Part shown: positions 16,607 to 25,300 of the stretch, in pieces
How the letters are laid out: every line of letters begins with the position of its first letter
Position numbering within the stretch: the stretch's first letter is position 1
From: an uncultured Sulfuricurvum sp.
Lineage (GTDB): Bacteria; Campylobacterota; Campylobacteria; Campylobacterales; Sulfurimonadaceae
Reading direction: 5' to 3'
Length of the DNA: 58,851 nt
NCBI GenBank assembly: GCA_903844635.1
Contig: CAIMUF010000054.1
Location: 1-58,851, forward strand
Notes under the pieces: model-generated
What the model saw: only the letters and a program-made list of their open reading frames with translations
Databases searched by the model: none
What the model was told of the DNA's origin: nothing
Translations under genes and position numbers: made by a program

Positions 16607-17455
16607 TTAACACTGACTGACCCATACGCCCACATCCATAGTTGAATCCGCAGTACCGACAAATGATCCTGCTATTGGGGGGACGGCTTCGGCTAATCGT
16701 GCAACGGCAACGGCTATGTGATCGCTTCCTGCGATTTTTCCGATCGTTGGGTCAAATCCCTTCCATCCCGCACCCGGTAAATAGACTTCAGCCCATGCAT
16801 GCGTCGATCCTATTTCTGACATGAGCGGCGCGTAGAGATATCCGCTGACAAACCGCGAAGCCAATCCCAAACATCTCACGGCTTCCATAAACAGCAAGGC
16901 AAAATCACGACACGATCCTGTTCCATAAGAGAGCGTTTGAGTGGCACTTTGAACTCCCGGTTCTTCTCTCACCTTATAAAGCTGTGTTTGATAAATATAT
17001 TCGGCAATTCGTTGAAGGAGCGTATAGGTTTGAATTGTTTCATCAGGTTTCCAAAAATTGCTGATCCATTCATGTACCGCATTGATGGTTTCTTGTTCGG
17101 GCAATTCCATATAGGGAGAAAGCAAAATTTGTTCATCTTCACGATAACTAAAAGGATAAGAAATCGCGTAATCACTCACTAAAAAGTCAAGGGGGTCTTC
17201 ATTGAATTGCTGGATGATTACTTCACTTTCAATCAAAAGTTGATGTGTCGGCAGATCAAAACTGGCAATAGCTACCGAATTTCCCTCAACATCTCGATGC
17301 CAAAGAACGTTAGATTCAGGAGTCGTCTTTAGGGTAAAAGACTCGATGCGCAGTTCATAGTCTTCTCGAGGGCGTAAGAGCAGGTTGTGGGCTCCCAGTA
17401 TTACGTTCGCAGAATAGTTATAGTAAGTGCGATGAATGATTTTATAACGTTGCAT
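16607..17455 (-). CDS. Transglutaminase-like cysteine protease/amidase
   Basis: A 282-aa protein with the bacterial transglutaminase N-terminal beta domain (RYKIIHRTYYNYSANV, LLLRPRED, 24-32) and a complete catalytic core: Cys182 in GTGSCRDFALLFMEA, His219 in STHAWAEVYL and Asp235 in GFDPT. Such proteins usually act as cysteine proteases or amidases, often encoded with ATP-grasp/alpha-E genes, none of which is present here. No signal peptide. It is the second gene of a minus-strand series starting with the DUF234 gene. Confidence 0.88.
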   Translation of the reverse strand: MQRYKIIHRTYYNYSANVILGAHNLLLRPREDYELRIESFTLKTTPESNVLWHRDVEGNSVAIASFDLPTHQLLIESEVIIQQFNEDPLDFLVSDYAISYPFSYREDEQILLSPYMELPEQETINAVHEWISNFWKPDETIQTYTLLQRIAEYIYQTQLYKVREEPGVQSATQTLSYGTGSCRDFALLFMEAVRCLGLASRFVSGYLYAPLMSEIGSTHAWAEVYLPGAGWKGFDPTIGKIAGSDHIAVAVARLAEAVPPIAGSFVGTADSTMDVGVWVSQC

Positions 17456-17486
17456 GGAAGACCTTGTGCATTGAGTTGTAGAATGA

Positions 17487-18401
17487 TTAATATTTCTTGT
17501 TCGTATTGATAAGAAGATCTTTCTCGCTCAAATCTTCGATCAGACTTTTTAGATGTTTCAGACTAAAGAGACGGAGGGTTTCGCCTTTTTCCTTTTTAAA
17601 TTCGCTTGAAAAACCATTTTTTGAGAAGATGGCAAAAATATCGGGGTTAAGTTTCGCACGAGTACATTTCTCTTGAAGTTTAGTGAGTTCACTTTTATTG
17701 GCTTTGGCTTTTGAATATTTACAAGAACCTGCCACAATTTTACCCGCTTTTGTTCGTCCCAATATTTCTATTTCACCATTTTTATCCCAATAAGAACCGA
17801 TTTTTTCAATCCAATCACCCTTGAAACTCTCTTTGATACGTTCCATTACGAGCTTCTCATAAATTGAATCAAAAAATGTCTGTTTGATTTCCACCCAGCG
17901 CTCTTTTGCTTCTAGATAGTCACCCTCTTTAATCCCCTTATAATACGGTGAGATCGCAGAAAACCAAAAACGAATGAATGGGCTGATAAATACTAGCCGC
18001 GCAGAGACTATTTCATTTTCGTCAGCGGGTTCATCCTGCGAAGTCTCACGAGCCAGTATCCCAAATTTGATCAAAAATGCAGCAGATTCTTCTCCCTCTT
18101 TTCGAGACAGATTGGCACGCTTGAATGCCGAATGTTCACGTCGATCACCGCTTGCCAGTGCAGTGAGAAGAGAGTGGTAGGATTTATTGCTTTGGGTGAT
18201 TTTAGTAATGTCCCCATGAATATATCGATAATTTGCCAGCACTTTTTCTTCAATCAGTTCATCCAGCGGTTTTGACATATCGACACTCCATCCCATTCCG
18301 CCGAAAACTGCGAAGTACTCTATCGCTTGTTCAATATCCGTTGCGTTATTTTGAAAACAAAAGGAGCGAAATTGTTTGAGGAGGGTGGGGTGATTTGACA
18401 T
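17487..18401 (-). CDS. Stand-alone DUF234 protein (winged helix plus nuclease-like fold)
   Basis: A 304-aa protein related to the C-terminal half of archaeal-type ATPases with DUF234. The N-terminal two-thirds looks like winged-helix DNA-binding structure (about residues 60-135). The C-terminal part contains GEIEILGRTKAGKIVAGSCKY, compatible with a PD-(D/E)xK-type core: E in EIE and K in CKY. In the archaeal family these parts are fused to a P-loop ATPase; no Walker motif is present here and none is encoded nearby. I can suggest DNA binding or cleavage but not a pathway. Confidence 0.65.
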   Translation of the reverse strand: MSNHPTLLKQFRSFCFQNNATDIEQAIEYFAVFGGMGWSVDMSKPLDELIEEKVLANYRYIHGDITKITQSNKSYHSLLTALASGDRREHSAFKRANLSRKEGEESAAFLIKFGILARETSQDEPADENEIVSARLVFISPFIRFWFSAISPYYKGIKEGDYLEAKERWVEIKQTFFDSIYEKLVMERIKESFKGDWIEKIGSYWDKNGEIEILGRTKAGKIVAGSCKYSKAKANKSELTKLQEKCTRAKLNPDIFAIFSKNGFSSEFKKEKGETLRLFSLKHLKSLIEDLSEKDLLINTNKKY

Positions 18402-18475
18402 GGGAAAAAAGCCTTCGGTTATTTTTTAGCATTATAACCTAATGAGCTAGGGGAACTCTTGATAGACGAGTGAGA

Positions 18476-18499
18476 ATGAGGAAAACTTATTTTCCTCAT
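18476..18499 (-). terminator. Terminator of the parvulin gene
   Basis: A perfect 10-bp stem (ATGAGGAAAA with TTTTCCTCAT) around a 4-base loop, 9 bases beyond the stop codon on the minus strand. The strongest hairpin in the window. Confidence 0.8.
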
Positions 18500-18508
18500 A
18501 GTCGTTTG

Positions 18509-18787
18509 TTATCCTCTGGCAGTAACTTCGAGTAAGTGGTAACCGAATTGTGTTTTGATCGGACCGTACAAAACGCCGACATCTCCTGTAAATACCGCTT
18601 TATCAAACTCAGGAACCATTTGTCCAGGACCAAATTTACCTAAAGAGCCACCGTCTCTGCCTGAGGGACATTTGGAGTGACTTTGAGCAACAGTCTCGAA
18701 AGATGTTCCGTTTTCTATATTTGATTTCAATGTATTACACTCTTCTACCGTCTCGACTAATATATGTCGTGCAGTTGCCCATGCCAT
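18509..18787 (-). CDS. Stand-alone parvulin peptidyl-prolyl isomerase
   Basis: A 92-aa single-domain PpiC-type rotamase. The motifs ARHILVET, HSKCPSGRDGGSLGKFGPGQM, FDKAVF and FGYHLLEV are all in place. There is no signal peptide or membrane anchor, so it should act in the cytoplasm, unlike SurA or PpiD. Upstream is AAAAGGATCATC before the ATG. It has its own terminator (18476-18499) and is probably monocistronic. Confidence 0.92.
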   Translation of the reverse strand: MAWATARHILVETVEECNTLKSNIENGTSFETVAQSHSKCPSGRDGGSLGKFGPGQMVPEFDKAVFTGDVGVLYGPIKTQFGYHLLEVTARG

Positions 18788-18860
18788 GATGATCCTTTTA
18801 TTGTTTTTGAAATTCTACTTTATTTTAACTTTGATTATTTCGCAATTATCTTCTTATTTT

Positions 18861-19073
18861 TTAAAGAAGATCAGCACCTTTTGCCGTCAATACCAACGTA
18901 ACTCCGTCTTCTTTCATGTCAATTATGCCGTCATTCTTTAGTTCGTCCATGGCGAGTTGAAAAGGGCGATCTTCTTTTGGTCCTAATTTTTTTAAAATAC
19001 CGTTGATAACATCTTGCTTGGTCATGATATGACCTTCTAATGCACGGCTGGATTTGAACCACGTCATAAACAT
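18861..19073 (-). CDS. Small conserved helical protein, start uncertain
   Basis: A 70-aa (from the first ATG) acidic/basic protein with a winged-helix-like pattern: KQDVINGILKKLGPK, then FQLAMDELKNDGIIDMKEDG and VTLVLTAKG. I do not recognise it. The frame stays open upstream to 19214 with no ATG, GTG or TTG, and that extension reads like protein (Pro/Lys-rich: SPPPTFQRKAPPKKE). Either the extension is real and begins at a rare codon (ATT at 19203-19205, six bases after AAGGA), or the gene starts at 19073 or at the internal ATG 19025 (MTKQD), which has AAGG before it. Confidence 0.55.
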   Translation of the reverse strand: MFMTWFKSSRALEGHIMTKQDVINGILKKLGPKEDRPFQLAMDELKNDGIIDMKEDGVTLVLTAKGADLL

Positions 19074-19245
19074 TGTTTTGATCTCATTTTTTTGAGTAGT
19101 TTCTAAACTTTCTTTCTTCGGCGGTGCTTTGCGTTGAAAAGTTGGAGGAGGACTTTTATAATCTCTTTTTGGTGTAGTTTTTCTATTCGTTGCAAATGGT
19201 TTAATTGGTAATCCTTATAATCGTGTAATGAGTTACTGTATTGTA

Positions 19246-19273
19246 TTGAAAAATATTTAAACACGGCTATAAT
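19246..19273 (+). promoter_or_regulatory. Sigma-70-type promoter
   Basis: TTGAAA (19246-19251), 16-base spacer, TATAAT (19268-19273); it lies 73 bases before the ATG of the cold-shock-like membrane protein gene. Confidence 0.65.
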
Positions 19274-19345
19274 ACATTATTATGCTATAAATTCTTGAGG
19301 CTTTAATTTGAAGCGAAAATACGAGTAGAAAGGAATTATACAATT

Positions 19346-20041
19346 ATGCAAGGCAAAATATTAGATTATAACCGTGATATGAAAAGCGGATTTTTAAGAG
19401 ATGAAAGTGAAAATAAATACCATTTTTTTGTGGGTGATTGTACCAATCCGGAAAAATTGACAATAGGTGCCAATGTCGATTTTGAGCACGATGGAGAAAA
19501 AGCAACTAAAATTACGGTCATAGATTTAGCACGAGAGATATCAGAAAATGATGCGCAACTTAACAAGAAACTATCCGCAAAAAAATCAAAGAAGCTGATA
19601 TCGGTACTTCTGAATTTGATACTTGTGGTGACGATAGTTGCATTAATCGTTATTGTCATCATGTCTGAAATGCAAAAGCAAAAATCAGAGGAAGTTCAAA
19701 AAAGATATGAAGCACAAATCAGCAGTATAAAAAAATATCTTCTCGAAGGAGACTGTGCTAATGCCGCTTTGGAATATGACCAAGCGAGTAATACGCGTAG
19801 CGAAATCTATAAACACGGTGCCTATTACAGTATTGAAACTCACGCAGAGCATGCGCATGCAATAGATATAGCTGAGTGTTTTACAAACGAGAATGATTTT
19901 AAAAATGCTGTAAAAATGCTGAATATAAAAAATGCAAACAACGCAGACTATTTTAATAGAGCTTCAATTATTTATAAAAAAGCAGGGGATGAAGAAAGCG
20001 CTCAAGAAGCACATTTAAAAGCTCAACAGATAATACCGTAA
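19346..20041 (+). CDS. Membrane-anchored protein with cold-shock-like domain
   Basis: A 231-aa protein with three parts. Residues 1-60 resemble a cold-shock/OB domain (GKILDYNRDMKSGFLRDE, then YHFFVGDC), where CspA proteins have GxVKWFNxxKGFGFI; the RNA-binding aromatic residues are only partly kept. Residues 84-106 form one transmembrane helix. Residues 125-231 are helical with TPR-like spacing (LLEGDCANAALEYDQAS, AIDIAECFTNENDFKNAVKML, IIYKKAGDEESAQEAHLKA). With the CSD in the cytoplasm the helical part would be periplasmic, or the reverse. No function can be assigned. Own promoter upstream; convergent with the 73-aa gene. Confidence 0.7.
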   Translation: MQGKILDYNRDMKSGFLRDESENKYHFFVGDCTNPEKLTIGANVDFEHDGEKATKITVIDLAREISENDAQLNKKLSAKKSKKLISVLLNLILVVTIVALIVIVIMSEMQKQKSEEVQKRYEAQISSIKKYLLEGDCANAALEYDQASNTRSEIYKHGAYYSIETHAEHAHAIDIAECFTNENDFKNAVKMLNIKNANNADYFNRASIIYKKAGDEESAQEAHLKAQQIIP

Positions 20042-20044
20042 AGC

Positions 20045-20266
20045 TTAAAGATCGTGAACGTTGTTCCATTGTCGTTTGAGTTTTTGGGTGTAGTAGTGCA
20101 ATGCATCTTCACGTGACAGCCGTTTTGGTTTGTCTTTGATATGCAAGGTTGAGACAAACTGCCCATTAATCATTCTAATGCTCAAAACTTCAGCATGCGT
20201 GCATTCACCGTACGTTCTTCCATTCGGAGTTTCAATTGTTATAAATTGGTCTTGTTTTACGGTCAT
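20045..20266 (-). CDS. Small protein of unknown function coupled to GIY-YIG gene
   Basis: A 73-aa basic protein that I do not recognise. It looks like a small beta barrel: VKQDQFITIETPNGRTYGEC, VLSIRMINGQFVSTLHI, then a helical KPKRLSREDALHYYTQKLKR tail. Its ATG overlaps the stop of the GIY-YIG gene by four bases (ATGA), so the two are made together. Confidence 0.6.
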   Translation of the reverse strand: MTVKQDQFITIETPNGRTYGECTHAEVLSIRMINGQFVSTLHIKDKPKRLSREDALHYYTQKLKRQWNNVHDL

Positions 20267-20556
20267 GGTTTAGGGATACTTTGACTTATTAAGATGTTTT
20301 TCTGGAGTCTACTCATTTTTTTAATACCAATTTCACGTTTGAGCGCGGTACTTTTATCCGCGCATATTTCAGAATACTCTAACGTCACTGGACGGCGAGA
20401 AAGAGTGTACTTAGCCCCTTTCGGTGAGGTGTTGTGCTCTATGAGCCTTTTTTCCACATTCAAGGCAATACCAGTATACAAAGTGTCATCACTGCAACGA
20501 ACTATGTAAACATTGTAAGATGATTTTAATGGTGTCATCATGTTTATTTTATCCAT
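20263..20556 (-). CDS. GIY-YIG nuclease-superfamily protein (UPF0213/YhbQ-like)
   Basis: A 97-aa single-domain protein. The two signature strands read YNVYIVRC and LYTGIA, followed by ALKREIGIKKMSR, where the conserved Arg and Glu of the nuclease are expected. Proteins of this size (YhbQ type) are thought to act on DNA ends or damaged DNA, but their activity is poorly known. Coupled downstream to the 73-aa gene. Confidence 0.85.
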   Translation of the reverse strand: MDKINMMTPLKSSYNVYIVRCSDDTLYTGIALNVEKRLIEHNTSPKGAKYTLSRRPVTLEYSEICADKSTALKREIGIKKMSRLQKNILISQSIPKP

Positions 20557-20610
20557 TAATGGAATTATAGCACATAGCTTAATCTTAAGACAGTAATATT
20601 CTCAGCTAAT

Positions 20611-21372
20611 TCACCCAATCCCTCTTATTTTTTTGATCATTTCGTATGCAGCATTGATTTCTTGTACTTTTGTTGTCGCCTCTTTGAGGTATTCGTCTGA
20701 TGCTCCTTGTGATTTTATGATATCAGGATGGAATTCACGCACTTTTGCTCGGTATGCTTTTTTTACAGCATCTATATGCGTATCGGAAGTGATTCCTAGA
20801 AGAGCATAGGCATGATCGATCGAACTTTCTTTGATACTTTTACTATAAAGAGATCCAAATTGCTCCAACATCGAATTCAACTCATCAGTGCTGATACGAA
20901 TTTTTTCTGCAATTTGTCGTAGCATTGCTTCTTCGGTATGACTCAAAACTCCATCGATATAAGAGAGATTGACGAGAAACTGCATCATTCGTAAACGTTT
21001 ATAGGAATCGTTCGCAAGAACTTCATGGAGCGCTGATGCTACTTGATCGAGATTAATAGAAATTTGTTTTTCAAAATCAAAGATTTCTTTGAGCAGTTCT
21101 TTTGTTGAAAGAGGTTCTGGGAAGAGGTTGCTGATGTCGTTAAACATATTACTAACGAGCTCTGCTTCCAGTTCATCTACCCTACCATCGGCCTTGGCAA
21201 CTTTAGCAACCAGTGCGACAAAGAGCCCTAGTTCACTTTTGGCAAGATGCTCTTTGTTTAATACAAATCCTTGAAACTGCTTTTGAGAATAAGTGTATGT
21301 GTTACGTGAATAGCTTCTGTTTATCCAATAAAAAACGAGAATCACAAGAGCTAAAAGAAAATATTGGGTCAT
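20611..21372 (-). CDS. DjlA-like membrane co-chaperone (TerB plus J domain)
   Basis: A 253-aa protein with the architecture of DjlA: an N-terminal membrane helix (3-17), a TerB-like helical domain (about 45-170, with AKADGRVDELEAELV and YIDGVLSHTEEAML) and a C-terminal J domain (187-253) carrying the HPD signature at 215-217 (REFHPDI). It should recruit DnaK at the inner membrane. AAAGGAT precedes the ATG. Divergent from the 21497 gene, with nested inverted repeats between them. Confidence 0.88.
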   Translation of the reverse strand: MTQYFLLALVILVFYWINRSYSRNTYTYSQKQFQGFVLNKEHLAKSELGLFVALVAKVAKADGRVDELEAELVSNMFNDISNLFPEPLSTKELLKEIFDFEKQISINLDQVASALHEVLANDSYKRLRMMQFLVNLSYIDGVLSHTEEAMLRQIAEKIRISTDELNSMLEQFGSLYSKSIKESSIDHAYALLGITSDTHIDAVKKAYRAKVREFHPDIIKSQGASDEYLKEATTKVQEINAAYEMIKKIRGIG

Positions 21373-21395
21373 AAAAATCCTTTGTAAAATAAAGT

Positions 21396-21446
21396 GACAG
21401 TTTATACTGCTATTGGTTAATAAAAGGTATAAACCCGTTAACTGTC
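21396..21446. promoter_or_regulatory. Nested inverted repeats between divergent genes
   Basis: GACAGTT (21396-21402) faces AACTGTC (21440-21446), and inside it GTTTATAC (21400-21407) faces GTATAAAC (21427-21434). The arrangement between two divergent starts could be an operator pair or a structured leader. Confidence 0.4.
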
Positions 21447-21496
21447 TGGCAACATTTTCTAGGTTACAATTATGTAAATTTGTTAAAAGGAAAATT

Positions 21497-22138
21497 ATGA
21501 AAAAAGCACTTTATTTAGCATTTATTATGGGAATTCTAAGTTCGTCACTCTCCGCATCCAATTTTGATATCGGAGTTTCAGGTTCTGATAGAGGAATAAA
21601 CGCTTTTTCGCTCTCGATCGGTGATTATTATCGTGTTCCCCAGCAAGAGGTGATGATCATCGAGCGTTCAATTCCTCGTGATGAGATGTCTGTCGTTTAT
21701 TTCTTGGCCCGGGAATCGGATAGAGACGCGCGATACATCAGTGATTTACGTGTACGTGGAAATAGCTGGTGGGACATCAGTCTCCGTCTTGGTCTCGATC
21801 CACGTACCCTTTATAGGATTGATAGCAGAAGACACGCAGGTCCTCCTTATGGACAATCGTATGGGTACGCTAAAAATCACCATTTACGAGATTCTGAGAT
21901 CGTTGATCTTGTGAACGTTCGCTTTCTTTCGGATTATCATCATATTAGCCCCGATGAAGTCATCGATCGACGACGTGGAGGAGAACGTTATAATCGAATT
22001 GATGAACATTACCGAGGTGCAAATCGTACTCAAAATCGTCCACAATATCCAGAAGAACGCCGCGAAGAGAGAGGATCAAACGGGGGGAAAGAGGACAGAG
22101 GTCATGGAAATAGCGAAGGTCACAGAAATGAGCGCTAA
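21497..22138 (+). CDS. Secreted basic protein of unknown function
   Basis: A 213-aa protein with a Sec signal (MKKALYLAFIMGILSSSLSA). I do not recognise it. The middle (about 50-115) is a compact helical segment (MSVVYFLARESDRDARYISD, GNSWWDISLRLGLDPRTLY) and the last 70 residues are hydrophilic, rich in Arg, Glu, Gly and Asn, probably unfolded. The ATG follows AAAAGGAAAATT; an in-frame upstream ATG is ignored because it would bury the signal. A hairpin terminator follows. Confidence 0.75.
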   Translation: MKKALYLAFIMGILSSSLSASNFDIGVSGSDRGINAFSLSIGDYYRVPQQEVMIIERSIPRDEMSVVYFLARESDRDARYISDLRVRGNSWWDISLRLGLDPRTLYRIDSRRHAGPPYGQSYGYAKNHHLRDSEIVDLVNVRFLSDYHHISPDEVIDRRRGGERYNRIDEHYRGANRTQNRPQYPEERREERGSNGGKEDRGHGNSEGHRNER

Positions 22139-22154
22139 AGCGTTCTTTACGCTT
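22138..22154 (+). terminator. Terminator of the 21497 gene
   Basis: AAGCGT and ACGCTT (6-bp stem, loop TCTTT) followed by ATTATTA. A second, GC-rich hairpin (22169-22192, ATAGG/GGGG with CCCCC/CTAT) lies just beyond and may add to it. Confidence 0.55.
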
Positions 22155-22276
22155 ATTATTACAATTGTATAGGTGGGGAAGTCACCCCCTATGTAAGATG
22201 AAGAGCAAAATTAGCAAAAAAATACTAAAATACTTCCTGCAATAGCCATTTACTTGATACTTTAACTGCCGAAATT

Positions 22277-22293
22277 CTGTCAACATTTGACAG
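22277..22293. promoter_or_regulatory. Operator-like palindrome CTGTCAA-CAT-TTGACAG
   Basis: A perfect 7-3-7 dyad about 82 bases before the SNF2 gene. TTGACAG also contains a consensus -35 (TTGACA), and a second TTGACA lies at 22307-22312, so a regulator bound here could overlap a promoter. Confidence 0.5.
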
Positions 22294-22374
22294 CTACGCA
22301 AAAACTTTGACATATCTGGACGAGAATAGAGTGCTCACTCTGAAACAATCAAATATAATTGAAAGAATAACTTA

Positions 22375-25300
22375 ATGGCAAAAATAAAACGATACGGACT
22401 AACTTTGTGGGGAGGGCGTTTTTATGAAGATATGGAATCATTGTTTGAAGCTGACCCAAGACTGACACGGGGTAAAACATACTTCAATAAAGGCTGGGTT
22501 AAGTCACTAGTAATCGAAGGCTCTGAAGTCATTGCAGGGGTTAAAGGATCGTATCGAAGTACCTATAATGTACAGTTAAATTTTAAACTTTTTAGTCATG
22601 AAATCAAAAATCGATTAGAAACCAAGGTCATTTCAGATCCTTTCTTGCAGTCGGCATTGCTCAATGGTACTTTACCGGAAGAGTTCATTGAGTGGTGTGA
22701 TGGAGAAAAAATAACGCTCTTTTTGAAAGGCTCTGAACTTGTAGAGAGTCCCTGTCAGCAATTTCAAGAGCAATGTGACAGTCGTTGTGACTGTGAAGAT
22801 TTGGCAAACCCATGTAAACACGCGTTTGCTGCACTTTTAGCTTTGAATGCGGAAATCGATAGTAATCCTCTGTTGTTATTTTCACTACGAGGAGTAGACC
22901 TCTCACATGTCATCGATGCATTTAATGAGGATGAAGATACTTATCCCATTGTCCTGGCACCATGGGAAGATATCATCTGTGATAAACCTTTAGAGATATT
23001 GCACCATGAAAATGCTTTTAATTTGATCGATTCACTTCTTACGTCCCATCCCTCTTTTGCTCCCATTGATTACAAAGAAGTGATGAGAGAGTTCTATAAA
23101 GCTCACAGCAAAGCCTTACCGCAAATCATTTCACCTATCTTTGATGAGAACATAGAGATTATCGAACGACTTTTTAAAGATGCTGAGTGTGAATGCACTA
23201 TGGATGAGTTTTGGCATAAAGGGTATGTGAGTATCAAACATCCGCTCTTTCGTCAAGAAGAAAAAACATCGCTGCTTTTTGCCCCTTATGCGATCAAATA
23301 TCAAAAGGGTGGCTGCACAATATCCTTACTGAGTTTTGTCACGCTCTTTTTGTCGTTTCGCAGTGAGGAGGGAAAAGCATCATACCGCTATTATCACGCT
23401 CTTAGCCGCACGCTGTATTTGCTTCTTCATGCTAATGCATTTATCCCAACCGTGCTCAAAGATAGCCAAAAACCACGATTCTTTATCGGCTGGATGCCAT
23501 TACTGACTCCACCATCCGTAACAAAGCAGCTTGAGATGCTTGCCTGTCATGCAACACCGTTTGTCCGCTTTGCTAAAAAAGATTCTTTTTTTGATGGAAA
23601 AAGCGGAACTCTACTCTTTTTAGCTAAAGCCATAGGCGATTACGTCAATGAAATGAACTTTATGCACAAACGCCGCTTTCTAAATCCTCCTGCTATCAGT
23701 GAGAGTTTTTTTAGGGGGAGTGCATTTGTTCAAAAAGAGGGGGGTAAAAACAACATCGACCGAGCTGTTTCGAATTACTTCTCTATTTTCTCTCTCCCTT
23801 TGAGCCGTTATATTCTTACTTTGACTCTGGAACGAGGAGATGAGGAGGAAAACTATGCGTTGTCAATGAGTGTTCTGGATAATGAAACACTCAAAGATCA
23901 GCTCTTATGTGATGCCCTTAGTGAAGAAAATTCTGCGGGGCTTTTAAAACTTCTCTCACCCATACGCGGTTTTTTAGATGAGATTGAATTTTTAAGTACC
24001 CAAAAAAGTATTGAACTTCAGGGAAAACGGTTTGAGCAGTTTATTATGGAGAGTTCTCCGTTGCTTGCTTCTTTTGGTGTTAAGATCGTTCTCCCGCGAG
24101 AGCTGCAACACCTCATTAAACCCCGTCTTTCTAGGAGAATTCGCTCCAAAACAACACCGACAAGCTTTTTAACACTCGACAAAGTACTCGAATACGACTG
24201 GACGATTGCAATCGGTGATACGCACATCAGCCTCGAAGAGTTTCAAGAACTGGTGAATCAGCAAAGTGAACTGGTGTTGTTTCGGGATAGTTACATCAGT
24301 ATATCCCCTGAAGAACTCAAAGCTCTTTTTGCACAAGCCAAAAAAACACCCAAGCTGACACGATTTGATATGTTAAGAGAACGTTTCGAGGGGAGTGCTT
24401 TACTGGATGATGATTTGGAAGCGTTCTTTGCAAACCTCTTTCGCACATCAACGTCAACTATCTCAGAGAGTCTACAAGCAACACTGCGTCCTTATCAGAC
24501 ACGAGGTGTGCAATGGTGTGTTTCGAACCTTCTAAGTGGCTTTGGGGTGATTTTAGCGGATGATATGGGATTAGGAAAGACGATTCAAACTATTGCCACC
24601 TTACTGCATCTCTATGAGCATAATCATATCAAGGGTAAAACCCTGATCGTTGTCCCTACGTCACTTTTGCCTAACTGGGAAAATGAGCTCACTAAATTTG
24701 CACCGTCATTTAGCGTATCACTTTATTATGGAGTAGGGCGTGTTTTAAGCGACACGACGATCATTGTTACAACCTATGATATTTTTAGACGTGACGAAAA
24801 ACTGTTTGCCTCGCATAAAATTGAAGCCTTGGTCATTGATGAAGCACAACGGATTAAAAACCCGACAACCCAAGCTGCTATTGCATTGAAATCGTTTAAA
24901 ACCAAATATCGAATAGCCCTCAGCGGTACACCGGTCGAAAACTCTCTTACCGAACTGTGGAGTATCTATGACTTTGCACTTCCGGGATACTTGGGAGAAC
25001 TTAACTCCTTTGTAAACACCTATGTACGCCCCATTGAGATGGATCAAAGCCAAGAATCTGCCAATAATCTCAAACGTATCACGGCACCGTTTATGCTTCG
25101 TCGTTTAAAAACGGATAAAAGTATCATCGATGATCTCCCCGATAAGATCGTGATCGATGAGTATGCGACACTGGTTCCTGAACAAGCGGCACTTTATCAA
25201 AGTGTTGTCGATGGTGCCATGAAAAATCTCGAAGCACAGGATGAACCGCAAAGCCGTTCCGGGCTTATCTTTAAACTCATTACCGAGCTCAAACAAATCT

